Shown: piece by piece, positions 8,628 to 16,692 of the stretch
Layout of the letters: the number at the start of each line of letters is the position of its first letter
Numbering within the stretch: the stretch's first letter is position 1
NCBI GenBank assembly: GCA_025352525.1
Contig: JANXTG010000171.1
Location: 1-38,993 of the forward strand
DNA length: 38,993 nucleotides
Reading direction: 5' to 3'
Source of the DNA: Ferruginibacter sp.
GTDB lineage: Bacteria; Bacteroidota; Bacteroidia; Chitinophagales; Chitinophagaceae
The notes under the pieces: generated by a model
Seen by the model: only the letters and a program-made list of their open reading frames with translations
Database searches by the model: none
Told to the model about the DNA's origin: nothing
Program-made: the position numbers and the translations under genes

Positions 8628-9434
8628 ATGGGTCAGAAAACAAATCCGATAGGTGCAAGATTAGGTATCACACGAGGTTGGGACAGTAACTGGTTTGCTC
8701 ACAAAAAAGATTATGCTAAAAAGCTAATCGAAGATGATCGCATCAGAAATTATCTGAATGCTCGTATCAATAAAGGTGGTATCGCTAAAATTGTTATTGA
8801 GCGTACGCTTAATAAGTTGATCGTAACTATTCATACGTCTAAACCTGGTATTATTATCGGTAAAGGTGGTGGTGAGGTTGACAGGATTAAGGAAGAGTTG
8901 AAAAAACTTTGCGGTAAAGAAGATGTCCAGATTAACATTTTAGAAATTCGCAGACCGGAACTTGACGCTGCTATCGTTGCAGACACAATTGCCCGCCAGT
9001 TAGAAAACAGAATAAGTTACAAGCGTGCAATAAAAATGTCCATTGCTTCTGCTCTTCGTATGGGCGCTGAAGGTATTAAGGTCAAAGTTGGTGGTCGTCT
9101 AGGCGGTTCAGAAATTGCCCGTAGTGAAGAAATCAAGCAAGGTCGTACTCCTTTACATACACTTCGTATGGATATTGATTATGCAAATGTATTTGCCTTA
9201 ACTGTTTACGGAAAAATAGGGATTAAAGTATGGATTTGTAAAGGGGAAGTTTTAGGAAAAAGAGATCTTAATCCTAATGTTCTTGCCGGTGGCAAAAATG
9301 AAGGTCCTGAAAGACAGGGTGGTTTTGATAGAAGAGACGACAGAAGAGGTGGTGATGATAGAAGAGGTGGTGGTAGAGGCGGAGATGACAGAAGAGGTGG
9401 TGGTGATAACCGTGGTACAGGTGCAAGAAGATAA
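8628..9434 (+). CDS. rpsC: 30S ribosomal protein S3 with Arg/Gly/Asp-rich tail
   Basis: S3 lies at the mRNA entry channel. The start [18 protein letters not shown], the KH-domain GxxG loop in [15 protein letters not shown] and the C-terminal domain ([32 protein letters not shown]) are all present. After about residue 222 the protein continues with a low-complexity tail of roughly 45 residues made of [12 protein letters not shown] and similar units. The tail resembles the RGG/DR-rich segments of RNA-binding proteins. At DNA level it is a run of imperfect GATGATAGAAGAGGTGGT-type repeats, so it may vary in length between strains. Confidence 0.98.
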   Translation: MGQKTNPIGARLGITRGWDSNWFAHKKDYAKKLIEDDRIRNYLNARINKGGIAKIVIERTLNKLIVTIHTSKPGIIIGKGGGEVDRIKEELKKLCGKEDVQINILEIRRPELDAAIVADTIARQLENRISYKRAIKMSIASALRMGAEGIKVKVGGRLGGSEIARSEEIKQGRTPLHTLRMDIDYANVFALTVYGKIGIKVWICKGEVLGKRDLNPNVLAGGKNEGPERQGGFDRRDDRRGGDDRRGGGRGGDDRRGGGDNRGTGARR

Positions 9435-9454
9435 TAAATTTAGATTCCAGATTT

Positions 9455-9479
9455 GCGATTTCGTATATTATCAAATCGC
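9455..9479 (+). other. Hairpin in rpsC-rplP spacer
   Basis: GCGATTT (9455-9461) and AAATCGC (9473-9479) form a perfect seven-base-pair stem with an eleven-base loop. The spacer is 122 bases and otherwise AT-rich and featureless. Only three T residues follow the stem, so termination is unlikely. Confidence 0.5.
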
Positions 9480-9556
9480 TTTCAATCAATTAAATATTAA
9501 GCTGATTTTATCGAAGAAACTTAAATCTTCAATTTAAAATCCAAAATAGAATTAAG

Positions 9557-9976
9557 ATGTTACAACCGAAAAGATCCTTACACAGGAAAACGCAAAAAGG
9601 AAGAATGAAGGGTGATACCAAACGTGGTGCAACCCTAGCTTTCGGAACGTTTGGACTAAAAGCATTGGCCAGTGTTCAATTAACGAATAGGCAAATAGAA
9701 AGTGCTCGTCAGGCTATGACCCGTGCTATGAAAAGAGAAGGTAATGTGTGGATCAGAATTTTTCCTGACAAACCAATCACAGCAAAGCCTGCCGAAGTTA
9801 GAATGGGTAAAGGTAAAGGTAACCCTGAAGGTTGGGCTGCAATTGTTCAACCTGGTCGTATCTTATTCGAAGCAGATGGCGTAACTGAAGAAGTAGCAAA
9901 AAATGCATTTGCACTGGCTGCACAAAAATTACCAATACTTACAAAATTTATCGTTAGCAGAGATTTTGTAGCTTAG
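9557..9976 (+). CDS. rplP: 50S ribosomal protein L16
   Basis: L16 helps organise the aminoacyl-tRNA site on the large subunit. The 139-residue product starts [19 protein letters not shown] and contains [20 protein letters not shown] and the [18 protein letters not shown] segment, all diagnostic. Length is normal. Confidence 0.98.
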   Translation: MLQPKRSLHRKTQKGRMKGDTKRGATLAFGTFGLKALASVQLTNRQIESARQAMTRAMKREGNVWIRIFPDKPITAKPAEVRMGKGKGNPEGWAAIVQPGRILFEADGVTEEVAKNAFALAAQKLPILTKFIVSRDFVA

Positions 9977-9981
9977 TTTAA

Positions 9982-10006
9982 AGGCCTTTAGTTTCAGATA
10001 AGGCCT
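9982..10006 (+). other. Hairpin in rplP-rpmC spacer
   Basis: AGGCCTT (9982-9988) and AAGGCCT (10000-10006) form a perfect seven-base-pair stem with an eleven-base loop. It begins six bases after the rplP stop. No T-run follows. Confidence 0.5.
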
Positions 10007-10031
10007 ACAATTTTGAATGATCAAATAACAA

Positions 10032-10244
10032 ATGATGTCTAAAAAAAATGAATTCGCACAAAGCCTTTCAGGTTTAACTGAGGCCGATTTAAATGCAAAG
10101 ATTAAGGAAGACGAAATGCGTATGAAGAAGTTGACTTTTGCACATGCCATTGCACCTTTGGAAAACCCACAGAGCATTCGTGTTTTGAGAAGAGATATAG
10201 CCCGTCTAAAAACGCAATTAAGAATAACTCAGATCGGGGCTTAA
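10032..10244 (+). CDS. rpmC: 50S ribosomal protein L29
   Basis: L29 is a small two-helix protein beside L23 at the tunnel exit. The 70-residue product has the LSGLTEADLNAKI helix and the characteristic ending NPQSIRVLRRDIARLKTQL. Two ATG codons are adjacent; the second (10035) gives MSKKNEF and may be the real start. It is only 21 bases from rpsQ, one of the shortest gaps in the cluster. Confidence 0.96.
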   Translation: MMSKKNEFAQSLSGLTEADLNAKIKEDEMRMKKLTFAHAIAPLENPQSIRVLRRDIARLKTQLRITQIGA

Positions 10245-10265
10245 TAACCCTTAAAAAGAATAACA

Positions 10266-10532
10266 ATGGAAGATAATTTAGTAAGAAATTTAAGAAAAAC
10301 AAGAACAGGTCTTGTTTCAAGCAACAAAATGGATAAAACCATTACTGTGGCTGTTGAAAGAAAGGTAAAGCACCCTTTATACGGTAAGTTCCTTAAAAAG
10401 ACAACCAAACTTCATGCTCATGATGAAAAGAATGAATGCAATATTGGTGATATCGTTAAAATTATGGAAACTCGACCCATCAGCAAACTGAAGCGTTGGA
10501 GATTGGTGGAGGTTGTTGAGAAAGTAAAATAA
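10266..10532 (+). CDS. rpsQ: 30S ribosomal protein S17
   Basis: S17 is a primary 16S rRNA binder with an OB fold. The 88-residue product shows [19 protein letters not shown], the [11 protein letters not shown] segment, [17 protein letters not shown] and a WRLVEVVEK ending. Normal length, immediately after rpmC. Confidence 0.98.
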   Translation: MEDNLVRNLRKTRTGLVSSNKMDKTITVAVERKVKHPLYGKFLKKTTKLHAHDEKNECNIGDIVKIMETRPISKLKRWRLVEVVEKVK

Positions 10533-10542
10533 TATTTTCAGC

Positions 10543-10603
10543 ATTTGGGTATCAAATATTGTTGCCTTTAAAATTGAGAAATCGTCTGCACATTAATTGC
10601 AGA
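10543..10603 (+). other. Two hairpins in rpsQ-rplN spacer
   Basis: ATTTG (10543-10547) pairs with CAAAT (10553-10557) on a five-base loop. TCTGCA (10585-10590) pairs with TGCAGA (10598-10603) on a seven-base loop. Both lie in an 87-base spacer and neither has a downstream T-run. The second ends 16 bases before the rplN start codon, close enough to affect initiation. Confidence 0.45.
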
Positions 10604-10619
10604 TACAAAATATAAAAAA

Positions 10620-10988
10620 ATGATTCAGCAAGAAAGCAGGTTAAATGTAGCGGATAATAGTGGTGCCAAATCGGTATTATGTATCCGGGTACTCGGAAAT
10701 AGCGGACAAGATTACGCTCGCATAGGGGATAAGATTGTTGTGACAGTAAAAGATGCAATGCCTGCAGGTGGTATCAAAAAAGGTACTGTAACAAAAGCTG
10801 TTATTGTAAGAACTGTAAATAAACTTCGCCGCAAAGATGGTTCTTATATTCGTTTTGATGATAATGCTGTTGTTCTATTGAACAACTCAGACGAGCCAAG
10901 AGGTACACGTATTTTTGGTCCGGTTGCCCGTGAATTAAGGGATAAAGGATACATGAAGATTATTTCTTTAGCCCCTGAAGTATTGTAA
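10620..10988 (+). CDS. rplN: 50S ribosomal protein L14
   Basis: L14 contacts 16S rRNA in an intersubunit bridge and binds the silencing factor RsfS. The 122-residue product begins [17 protein letters not shown] and includes [20 protein letters not shown] and the ending IISLAPEVL. In enteric bacteria this gene opens the separate spc operon. Here no promoter is evident upstream, but two strong hairpins separate it from rplX. Confidence 0.98.
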   Translation: MIQQESRLNVADNSGAKSVLCIRVLGNSGQDYARIGDKIVVTVKDAMPAGGIKKGTVTKAVIVRTVNKLRRKDGSYIRFDDNAVVLLNNSDEPRGTRIFGPVARELRDKGYMKIISLAPEVL

Positions 10989-11000
10989 AAAGATTAATTG

Positions 11001-11030
11001 AGGTGCTAATTAGCCGTTTTGCTAATTCCT
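11001..11030 (+). other. Hairpin 1 in rplN-rplX spacer
   Basis: AATTAGC (11008-11014) and GCTAATT (11021-11027) form a perfect seven-base-pair stem with a six-base loop. AGG (11001-11003) and CCT (11028-11030) extend it across a four-base bulge. The spacer is the longest in the cluster at 128 bases. Confidence 0.55.
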
Positions 11031-11056
11031 TCAGTATATATTCAAAATAATGAAAG

Positions 11057-11092
11057 AATGTGTGGTTTGCACTGTTTTAAACCTTACACATT
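11057..11092 (+). other. Hairpin 2 in rplN-rplX spacer
   Basis: AATGTGT (11057-11063) pairs with ACACATT (11086-11092), and GGTTT (11064-11068) pairs with AAACC (11079-11083). This gives a 12-base-pair stem with a two-base bulge and a ten-base loop. No T-run follows, so a pausing, processing or protein-binding role is more likely than termination. Confidence 0.6.
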
Positions 11093-11116
11093 ATCGAATT
11101 AGCAAATTAAAATAAA

Positions 11117-11455
11117 ATGAATACAAGATTTAAACCAAAATTCAACATAAAAAAAGGCGACTCTGTTGTGGTCATCACAGGTGACGATAAAGATTTAAAG
11201 AAGCCTCGCAAAGTGTTGGAAATAATAGTAGAAAAGAATCGTGTTTTGGTAGAAGGTGTTAACATCGTAACAAAGCATACAAAACCTACTGCACAAAATA
11301 CTAAAGGAGGTATACTTAAAGTTGAAGCTCCAATTGCAATAAGCAACGTTATGTTGTGGGATGCAAAAGCAGGTGCAGCTACAAAAATAAAGCGTACAAG
11401 AGTTGAAGGTAAACTAGTTCGTGTAACAAAAAAATCAGGGGAGGTAATTAAATAA
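11117..11455 (+). CDS. rplX: 50S ribosomal protein L24
   Basis: L24 starts large-subunit assembly. The 112-residue product has the KOW motif in [18 protein letters not shown], then [14 protein letters not shown] and [13 protein letters not shown]. Its TAA stop shares the A with the rplE start (TAATG), so L24 and L5 should be translationally coupled. This is the only overlapping pair in the cluster. Confidence 0.98.
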   Translation: MNTRFKPKFNIKKGDSVVVITGDDKDLKKPRKVLEIIVEKNRVLVEGVNIVTKHTKPTAQNTKGGILKVEAPIAISNVMLWDAKAGAATKIKRTRVEGKLVRVTKKSGEVIK

Positions 11456-12021
11456 TGAGCACAACATCAACAACCCAGAGACTGGCAGATAAGTATAAAA
11501 AAGAAGTTATACCTGCGCTAATGAAAAAGTTTAGCTATAAAACTGTAATGCAAGCTCCAAAGCTTTCTAAGATTTGTTTAAATCGTGGAGTAAATGGTGC
11601 TGTAAATGATAAGAAACTTATTGATATAGCTATTGATGAGTTATCCAACATTACAGGTCAAAAAGCAGTAGCAACGATGTCAAAAAAGGATATCTCAAAC
11701 TTCAAGCTTCGTAAGAACATGCCAATTGGTGCAAGAGTAACTTTGCGTGGTGTGAAGATGTATGAGTTTTTAGACAGGCTTGTATCTGTATCATTACCAC
11801 GTGTTCGTGATTTTAAAGGAATCAACGATAAAGCATTCGATGGTCGTGGTAACTACACTCTAGGCATTACTGAACAAATCATTTTCCCTGAAATTGATAT
11901 TGATAAAGTTAATAAAATTACCGGGCTTGATATCACATTTGTAACTACTGCAAAAACCAATGAAGAAGCATTTGAATTGCTTAAAGAAATGGGCATGCCG
12001 TTTAAAAATGTAAAGAAATAG
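11455..12021 (+). CDS. rplE: 50S ribosomal protein L5
   Basis: L5 binds 5S rRNA and contacts S13 and P-site tRNA. The 188-residue product carries [38 protein letters not shown] and [18 protein letters not shown]. Length is normal, with a Ser/Thr-rich N-terminus. It starts on the last base of the rplX stop codon. Confidence 0.98.
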   Translation: MSTTSTTQRLADKYKKEVIPALMKKFSYKTVMQAPKLSKICLNRGVNGAVNDKKLIDIAIDELSNITGQKAVATMSKKDISNFKLRKNMPIGARVTLRGVKMYEFLDRLVSVSLPRVRDFKGINDKAFDGRGNYTLGITEQIIFPEIDIDKVNKITGLDITFVTTAKTNEEAFELLKEMGMPFKNVKK

Positions 12022-12023
12022 TC

Positions 12024-12049
12024 TTTAATACTAAGTGTTTAGTATTAAA
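12024..12049 (+). other. Perfect 11-bp hairpin in rplE-rpsN spacer
   Basis: TTTAATACTAA (12024-12034) and TTAGTATTAAA (12039-12049) are perfect inverted repeats separated by GTGT. The hairpin fills most of the 44-base spacer, begins two bases after the rplE stop and ends 16 bases before rpsN. No T-run follows. Confidence 0.65.
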
Positions 12050-12065
12050 ATAAAACAAACAAATT

Positions 12066-12335
12066 ATGGCTAAAAAATCGATTGAAGCTAGACAAAGAAA
12101 AAGAGAGCGTATTGTTGCAAAATATGCTGATAGAAGAGCGGCTCTTAAAGCTGCTGGTGATTATGCAGGGTTGGATTTACTTCCAAAAAATGCTTCGCCG
12201 GTTCGTTTGAGAAATCGTTGTCAACTTACAGGTCGCCCTCGTGGATACATGCGCCATTTTGGTGTAAACCGTATTACATTTAGGGATATGGCTTTGTCTG
12301 GTAAAATACCGGGTGTTACCAAATCAAGTTGGTAA
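12066..12335 (+). CDS. rpsN: 30S ribosomal protein S14, zinc-free long form
   Basis: S14 is a head protein of the small subunit. The 89-residue length and single cysteine ([12 protein letters not shown]) show the C-minus type, lacking the zinc ribbon of the 61-residue form. The [25 protein letters not shown]-type ending, abbreviated here to its key GVTKSSW, is diagnostic. Confidence 0.97.
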   Translation: MAKKSIEARQRKRERIVAKYADRRAALKAAGDYAGLDLLPKNASPVRLRNRCQLTGRPRGYMRHFGVNRITFRDMALSGKIPGVTKSSW

Positions 12336-12415
12336 AATTTCCCTTTTCTTCTAATGGAGGACAGGATGGATATCGCATTGAAAAAATTATTAAAATAACT
12401 TAACAAAAAAGAACA

Positions 12416-12814
12416 ATGGTTACTGATCCGATAGCAGATTATTTAACAAGAATTAGAAACGCACAAATGGCTAATCACCGTATCGTTGAAATTCCTGCAA
12501 GCAATCTAAAAAAACGCATTACTGAAATCTTGTACGACAAAGGTTATATCCTTAAGTATAAGTTTGAAGAAGATAAAAAGCAAGGTTTAATTAAAATAGC
12601 ATTGAAGTATGATGCTACAACAAAATTACCTGCTATACAGAGCTTAGAAAGAGTAAGCCGTCCGGGTTTACGCACTTATGCTAAGCCTGATGAATTTAAA
12701 AGAGTTAAAAATGGTTTAGGTGTTGCAATTATCTCTACATCAAAAGGTGTAATGACTGATAAAGAAGCTAAAGTACAAAATGTTGGTGGTGAAGTTCTTT
12801 GCAACATTTATTAA
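12416..12814 (+). CDS. rpsH: 30S ribosomal protein S8
   Basis: S8 organises the central domain of 16S rRNA, and in E. coli it represses the spc operon by binding mRNA near rplE. The 132-residue product begins VTDPIADYLTRIRNAQ and ends with a GLGVAIISTSKGVMTDKEA segment and a GGEVLCNIY-type tail. The second tail element matches the S8 family apart from the usual final residues. Whether S8 recognises any hairpin in this cluster cannot be told from sequence alone. Confidence 0.98.
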   Translation: MVTDPIADYLTRIRNAQMANHRIVEIPASNLKKRITEILYDKGYILKYKFEEDKKQGLIKIALKYDATTKLPAIQSLERVSRPGLRTYAKPDEFKRVKNGLGVAIISTSKGVMTDKEAKVQNVGGEVLCNIY

Positions 12815-12825
12815 CACCTAATTAC

Positions 12826-12852
12826 AACAAACATTTGAAAATGCTGTTTGTT
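12826..12852 (+). other. Hairpin in rpsH-rplF spacer
   Basis: AACAAACA (12826-12833) and TGTTTGTT (12845-12852) form a perfect eight-base-pair stem with an eleven-base loop, starting twelve bases after rpsH. The 126-base spacer also holds a short AGCC/GGCT stem further on. An open frame runs through part of the spacer in the rplF frame, but rplF homology begins only at 12941. Confidence 0.55.
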
Positions 12853-12940
12853 TCATTGATTGATAATTAAGCCATCTATACAGGCTGAACACTTTCAATA
12901 TTCATTTTCACAAGTTTTCAAAGCATACAAACATTATATT

Positions 12941-13495
12941 ATGAGTCGTATAGGAAAAAAGCCTGTTGAAATCCCTTCAGGAGTAACCATCAGCCTTAGT
13001 AAAAATAACGAGGTTTCGGTAAAAGGTCCGAAAGGAGAATTAAAGCAGGTAATTGATCGTGACATTATTGTGGAAATTAATGACAATAAAGTTGAATTTA
13101 AAAGACCTACAGACCAGATACGCCACCGTGCTATGCATGGTTTATATCGTTCTTTAATCAACAATATGGTTAAAGGCGTAACTGAAGGTTATACTAAGAA
13201 ATTAGAGCTTGTGGGAGTTGGTTATAAAGCCGCGAATACAGGAAACTTATTAGATCTTTCTTTGGGCTATTCCCATAATATTTTGGTTGAGATCCCTACC
13301 GAATTAAAAATAAGTACGCTTCAGGAAAAAGGTAAGAATCCTATAATAACATTAGAAAGTATTGACAAGCAATTGTTAGGTGCTGTAAGTGCCAAAATAA
13401 GAAGTCTCCGTAAGCCTGAGCCGTACAAAGGAAAAGGTGTTAAGTTTGTAGGTGAAGTTTTAAGAAGAAAAGCAGGCAAGTCTGCAGGTAAATAA
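12941..13495 (+). CDS. rplF: 50S ribosomal protein L6
   Basis: L6 is a two-domain large-subunit protein near the factor-binding site. I place the start at 12941 because the universal N-terminus MSRIGKKPVEIPSGV begins there. An in-frame ATG at 12860 would add 27 residues that do not resemble L6. The resulting 184 residues are normal. GLYRSLINNMVKGVTEGYTK and the C-terminal KPEPYKGKGVKF are diagnostic. The 126-base 5' spacer contains an eight-base-pair hairpin. Confidence 0.97.
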   Translation: MSRIGKKPVEIPSGVTISLSKNNEVSVKGPKGELKQVIDRDIIVEINDNKVEFKRPTDQIRHRAMHGLYRSLINNMVKGVTEGYTKKLELVGVGYKAANTGNLLDLSLGYSHNILVEIPTELKISTLQEKGKNPIITLESIDKQLLGAVSAKIRSLRKPEPYKGKGVKFVGEVLRRKAGKSAGK

Positions 13496-13511
13496 TTATA
13501 AAATTTAATTT

Positions 13512-13532
13512 TTTCTCGGCAGTATCGAGAAA
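13512..13532 (+). other. Hairpin in rplF-rplR spacer
   Basis: TTTCTCG (13512-13518) and CGAGAAA (13526-13532) form a perfect seven-base-pair stem with a seven-base loop. It ends 16 bases before the rplR start codon, the same distance as the hairpin before rpsN. No T-run follows. Confidence 0.55.
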
Positions 13533-13548
13533 CTCAAAATAAAATAAG

Positions 13549-13902
13549 ATGAACAACAAATCACAGGCAAGACAAAAGATTCGTTATCGCATTCGTAAGA
13601 AGGTAAACGGTACCGCATCTACACCACGCCTAACTGTTTTTAGAAGTAATTCAGATATATATGCACAATTAATAGATGATGAAACAGGAACAACCATTGC
13701 GGGTGCTTCCTCTCGTCAAAAAGATATCAGTGCACAATCTGCACCTAAAACTGAAAAAGGTAAAATGGTAGGTGAAGCAATAGCAAGAAAAGCTGTTGAG
13801 CTTGGAATAGAAAAAGTTGTATTTGATCGTAGTGGTTATATTTATCATGGTCGTGTTAAAGCAGTAGCAGAAGGTGCTAGAGAAGGTGGATTGAAATTCT
13901 AG
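13549..13902 (+). CDS. rplR: 50S ribosomal protein L18
   Basis: L18 binds 5S rRNA together with L5 and L25. The 117-residue product has RQKIRYRIRKKVNGTASTPRL (first part basic), the TVFRSNSDIYAQLIDD strand pair and the ending DRSGYIYHGRVKAVAEGARE. Length is normal. Confidence 0.98.
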   Translation: MNNKSQARQKIRYRIRKKVNGTASTPRLTVFRSNSDIYAQLIDDETGTTIAGASSRQKDISAQSAPKTEKGKMVGEAIARKAVELGIEKVVFDRSGYIYHGRVKAVAEGAREGGLKF

Positions 13903-13940
13903 TTTCCTGAACAAAATTCTAAAAATCGAAAATACAGATA

Positions 13941-14459
13941 ATGTCAAACGTAATTGTAAATAAAATGAAGGCTGGTGACCTTGAGTTGAAAGAAAAAGTT
14001 GTTGCTATCAACCGGGTGGTAAAAACTACAAAAGGTGGTCGTGCATTCAGTTTTTCTGCTCTTGTTGTTGTAGGTAACGGTGCAGGTGTTGTAGGACATG
14101 GGCTTGGAAAAGCTAAAGAGGTGCAAGAAGCCATTACTAAAGGAATTGAAGATGCGAAGAAGAATCTTATTAAAGTTCCTATAATGCATGGCACAATACC
14201 TCATGAACAACTGAGTAAAGAAGGTGCTGCCAAAGTATTAATAAAACCAGCTGCTCATGGTACAGGTGTAATTGCAGGTGGAAGTATGCGTGCTGTGCTA
14301 GAAGCTGCAGGTATTACAGATATTCTTGCCAAAAATTTGGGTTCTGCTAATCCTACGAATGTGGTGAAAGCAACTTTTAAGGCTTTGGCTACTTTGCGTG
14401 AGCCAATTGCAGTTTCAAGAACAAGAAATATTTCTCTAAAGAAAGTTTTTAACGGATAA
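13941..14459 (+). CDS. rpsE: 30S ribosomal protein S5
   Basis: S5 lies at the mRNA entrance and influences decoding accuracy. The 172-residue product contains [17 protein letters not shown], the [19 protein letters not shown]-type loop, and the C-terminal domain [20 protein letters not shown] followed by [13 protein letters not shown]. All are S5 hallmarks. Confidence 0.98.
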   Translation: MSNVIVNKMKAGDLELKEKVVAINRVVKTTKGGRAFSFSALVVVGNGAGVVGHGLGKAKEVQEAITKGIEDAKKNLIKVPIMHGTIPHEQLSKEGAAKVLIKPAAHGTGVIAGGSMRAVLEAAGITDILAKNLGSANPTNVVKATFKALATLREPIAVSRTRNISLKKVFNG

Positions 14460-14507
14460 AATTAGTATCAAGTATTTATATATAAGGTATTAAAAAAAAC
14501 AATTCTA

Positions 14508-14687
14508 ATGAATAAAGTAAAAGTAACTCAGGTAAAAAGTGTCATTGATAGATCTGAGCGTCAAAAAAGAACAATGCAGGCATTGGGTCTTACAAAGATG
14601 AACAGAACTGTAGAAAAAGAAGCTACTCCTCAAATATTGGGTATGATTACGAAAGTAAGTCATCTTGTAAAAGTTGAAGAAGTATAG
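14508..14687 (+). CDS. rpmD: 50S ribosomal protein L30
   Basis: This 59-residue gene is small enough to be missed by length cut-offs. It starts MNKVKVTQVKSVIDRSERQK and continues RTMQALGLTKMNRTVEKEAT, ending HLVKVEEV with a TAG stop at 14685-14687. The pattern IxxxxRQKRTMQALGLxKMN is the L30 signature, and the position between rpsE and rplO is canonical. L30 is a peripheral large-subunit protein. Confidence 0.96.
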   Translation: MNKVKVTQVKSVIDRSERQKRTMQALGLTKMNRTVEKEATPQILGMITKVSHLVKVEEV

Positions 14688-14754
14688 AGGTTTTGGCAGA
14701 TATGCAAACATGCCACTATTTAGTTTAAAGTTTACACATTTATAAAACAAGCGA

Positions 14755-14774
14755 GCTCCAATTGCTTTTGGGGC
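14755..14774 (+). other. Hairpin in rpmD-rplO spacer
   Basis: GCTCCAA (14755-14761) and TTGGGGC (14768-14774) form a seven-base-pair stem with one T-G wobble and a six-base loop. A further TGGCA/TGCCA pair lies near the start of this 109-base spacer. The sequence after the stem is A-rich, not T-rich. Confidence 0.45.
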
Positions 14775-14796
14775 GAAAGTTAAAAATTAAAGCATT

Positions 14797-15246
14797 ATGA
14801 ATTTACATTCCCTAAGGCCTGCAAAAGGCGCCACACACAAAGCGATTAGAATTGGTCGTGGTGAAGCAAGTGGAAAAGGTGGTACTTCTACAAAAGGTAA
14901 TAAAGGTGGCCAAAGTCGTGCAGGCTACAAAAGTAAGCCAGGTTTTGAAGGTGGTCAAATGCCTATTCAACGTCGCATTCCAAAACGTGGTTTTAAAAAT
15001 ATTAACCGTGTTGAATACGTTGCCCTTAATATTGGTAAAATCGATCATTACGCAGAAAAGTATGGTATAACTGAATTTAGCTTACAAAACTTATATGTTA
15101 ATGGGTTGATTAGTCAAAATGATAATGTTAAGTTACTTGCCAATGGTGAAATAACAGGAAAATATACCTTTAAGGTAAATGCAGTAAGTGAAAAAGCAAA
15201 GTCTGCTATCGAAGCAGTAGGTGGTACTGTAGAAATAATAAAATAA
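14797..15246 (+). CDS. rplO: 50S ribosomal protein L15
   Basis: L15 is a late-assembly large-subunit protein. The 149-residue product starts MNLHSLRPAKGATHKAIRIG and has the glycine-rich GRGEASGKGGTSTKGNKGGQ segment and the signature FEGGQMPIQRRIPKRGFKN. It ends with the usual alpha/beta domain (AVGGTVEIIK). It is the last ribosomal gene in the cluster and is followed by a terminator-like hairpin before secY. Confidence 0.98.
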   Translation: MNLHSLRPAKGATHKAIRIGRGEASGKGGTSTKGNKGGQSRAGYKSKPGFEGGQMPIQRRIPKRGFKNINRVEYVALNIGKIDHYAEKYGITEFSLQNLYVNGLISQNDNVKLLANGEITGKYTFKVNAVSEKAKSAIEAVGGTVEIIK

Positions 15247-15264
15247 TTTGCCGATATTTGTTAT

Positions 15265-15301
15265 GCGCACCTGCCTCACGGTAGGCTGCGTTTCTCTTTT
15301 T
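15265..15301 (+). terminator. Terminator-like hairpin between rplO and secY
   Basis: GCGCA then CCTGCC (15265-15275) pair with GGTAGG and TGCGT (15280-15285 and 15287-15291), an eleven-base-pair stem with one bulged C and a TCAC loop. It is followed by TTCTCTTTTT to 15301. The stem is GC-rich in an AT-rich setting. It could lower secY expression relative to the ribosomal genes, or be a dispersed palindromic repeat that landed here. Confidence 0.6.
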
Positions 15302-15330
15302 ACTGCGTTACAAAAACCGAAATTAATTCT

Positions 15331-16665
15331 GTGAAGAAGTTTACAACCACACTTAAAAATATCTGGAGCATTGAGGATTTGCGTAAGAAAATAATATTTA
15401 CATTAATATTATTATTCATTTACCGTCTTGGTTCCTTTATTGTTTTACCCGGAATCGACCCTAACAAACTTGCCAATTTAAGTAATAACTCTAAGGGTGG
15501 TATGTTAGGTCTGCTTGATGCATTCGTTGGTGGTGCTTTCTCCAAGGCTTCCATTTTTGCACTAGGTATCATGCCTTACATCTCTGCATCCATCTTTATG
15601 CAGTTAATGACTATTCTTGTACCTCAAATGGCTAAGGTTCAGAAAGAAGGGGAGAGTGGTAGAAAAAAAATTAACCAATGGACTCGTTATTTAACAGTTG
15701 CTGTTACTGCTTTTCAGGCAGCGGCTTATATTGGTTATCTAAAAAGTCCAGGTAACGTTGAGGCACTTATTCCTGCGTATGGTAACTTCTTTTGGATATC
15801 AACTGTTGTAATTTTAACTGTTGGTACTTTGTTTGTAATGTGGCTAGGTGAAAAAATAACTGATAAAGGATTAGGTAACGGTACTTCTATCATTATTATG
15901 GTTGGAATACTTGCCCGTTTTCCACAAGCTATCAGAGAAGAATTTAATTCTCGTATTACAATGGGTGCAGGAGGTTTGTTATTACTACTTATTGAGATTG
16001 TTTTTATGATCGCTATCATAATGGGTTTAATAATGCTTGTGCAGGGAACAAGAAAGGTACCTGTAAACTATGCAAAACAAATTGTTGGTAACCGCCAGTT
16101 TGGAGGTGCACGTAATTTTCTTCCTTTGAAAGTTAATGCTGCAGGTGTAATGCCAATTATATTTGCTCAAGCAATTTTATTTTTTATTGGTTTTGCTATT
16201 GGTCTAGGTAAAAGTTCTAATAAAGCATTTCTAAGCGATCATACAAACGTGTGGTACATGCTTATATATTCTGTAGCTGTTATTGCTTTCACATTCTTAT
16301 ACACAGCTCTTATTTTTAACCCTAAGCAAATGGCAGATGAGTTAAAAAGAAATAATGGCTTTATCCCTGGTGTAAAACCAGGTCAGCCAACAGCTGATTA
16401 TATTGGAACAATAATGGATAGAATTACTTTACCCGGAGCTATTTTACTGGCTTTAGTAGGAATACTTCCAGGTCTTTTTCAACTTGTGTTTAGGATGCAA
16501 CAAGGTTTTTCTACTTTTTTTGGAGGTACATCATTACTAATTATGGTAGGTGTAGTTTTAGATACGCTTCAACAAATAGAAACACAATTGTTAATGCGTC
16601 AATACGACGGTTTAATGAGTAGTGGCAGAATGCAGGGTCGTCAGGCAGTAACGTCCGGCATCTAA
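15331..16665 (+). CDS. secY: Preprotein translocase subunit SecY
   Basis: SecY forms the protein-conducting channel of the inner membrane together with SecE and SecG. The 444-residue product has the family start around IWSIEDLRKKIIFTLILLF and about ten membrane segments. The plug and early region read LGIMPYISASIFMQL, and the C-terminal cytosolic loops contain KRNNGFIPGVKPGQPTADYI. The start is GTG, since no ATG lies in frame between the rplO hairpin and the conserved N-terminus. It is flanked by hairpins on both sides, so it may be expressed somewhat independently of the ribosomal genes. Confidence 0.98.
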   Translation: MKKFTTTLKNIWSIEDLRKKIIFTLILLFIYRLGSFIVLPGIDPNKLANLSNNSKGGMLGLLDAFVGGAFSKASIFALGIMPYISASIFMQLMTILVPQMAKVQKEGESGRKKINQWTRYLTVAVTAFQAAAYIGYLKSPGNVEALIPAYGNFFWISTVVILTVGTLFVMWLGEKITDKGLGNGTSIIIMVGILARFPQAIREEFNSRITMGAGGLLLLLIEIVFMIAIIMGLIMLVQGTRKVPVNYAKQIVGNRQFGGARNFLPLKVNAAGVMPIIFAQAILFFIGFAIGLGKSSNKAFLSDHTNVWYMLIYSVAVIAFTFLYTALIFNPKQMADELKRNNGFIPGVKPGQPTADYIGTIMDRITLPGAILLALVGILPGLFQLVFRMQQGFSTFFGGTSLLIMVGVVLDTLQQIETQLLMRQYDGLMSSGRMQGRQAVTSGI

Positions 16666-16692
16666 ATTAATATTTTTATAAATTTATATTTT

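Noticed and set aside
9277-9537. Open frame overlapping the end of rpsC and the following spacer
   Set aside because: It is the out-of-frame reading of the repetitive S3 tail, giving Glu/Val-rich repeats, and it runs into featureless spacer sequence. rpsC in the other frame is certain.
12361-12402. Tiny frame of about 14 codons (MEDRMD...) in the rpsN-rpsH spacer
   Set aside because: Too short to support as a gene. rpmJ was considered because it is missing nearby, but there are no cysteine or basic L36 features.
12860-12940. 27-residue upstream extension of rplF
   Set aside because: The universal L6 N-terminus starts at 12941, and the extra residues overlap a spacer with a hairpin just before it.
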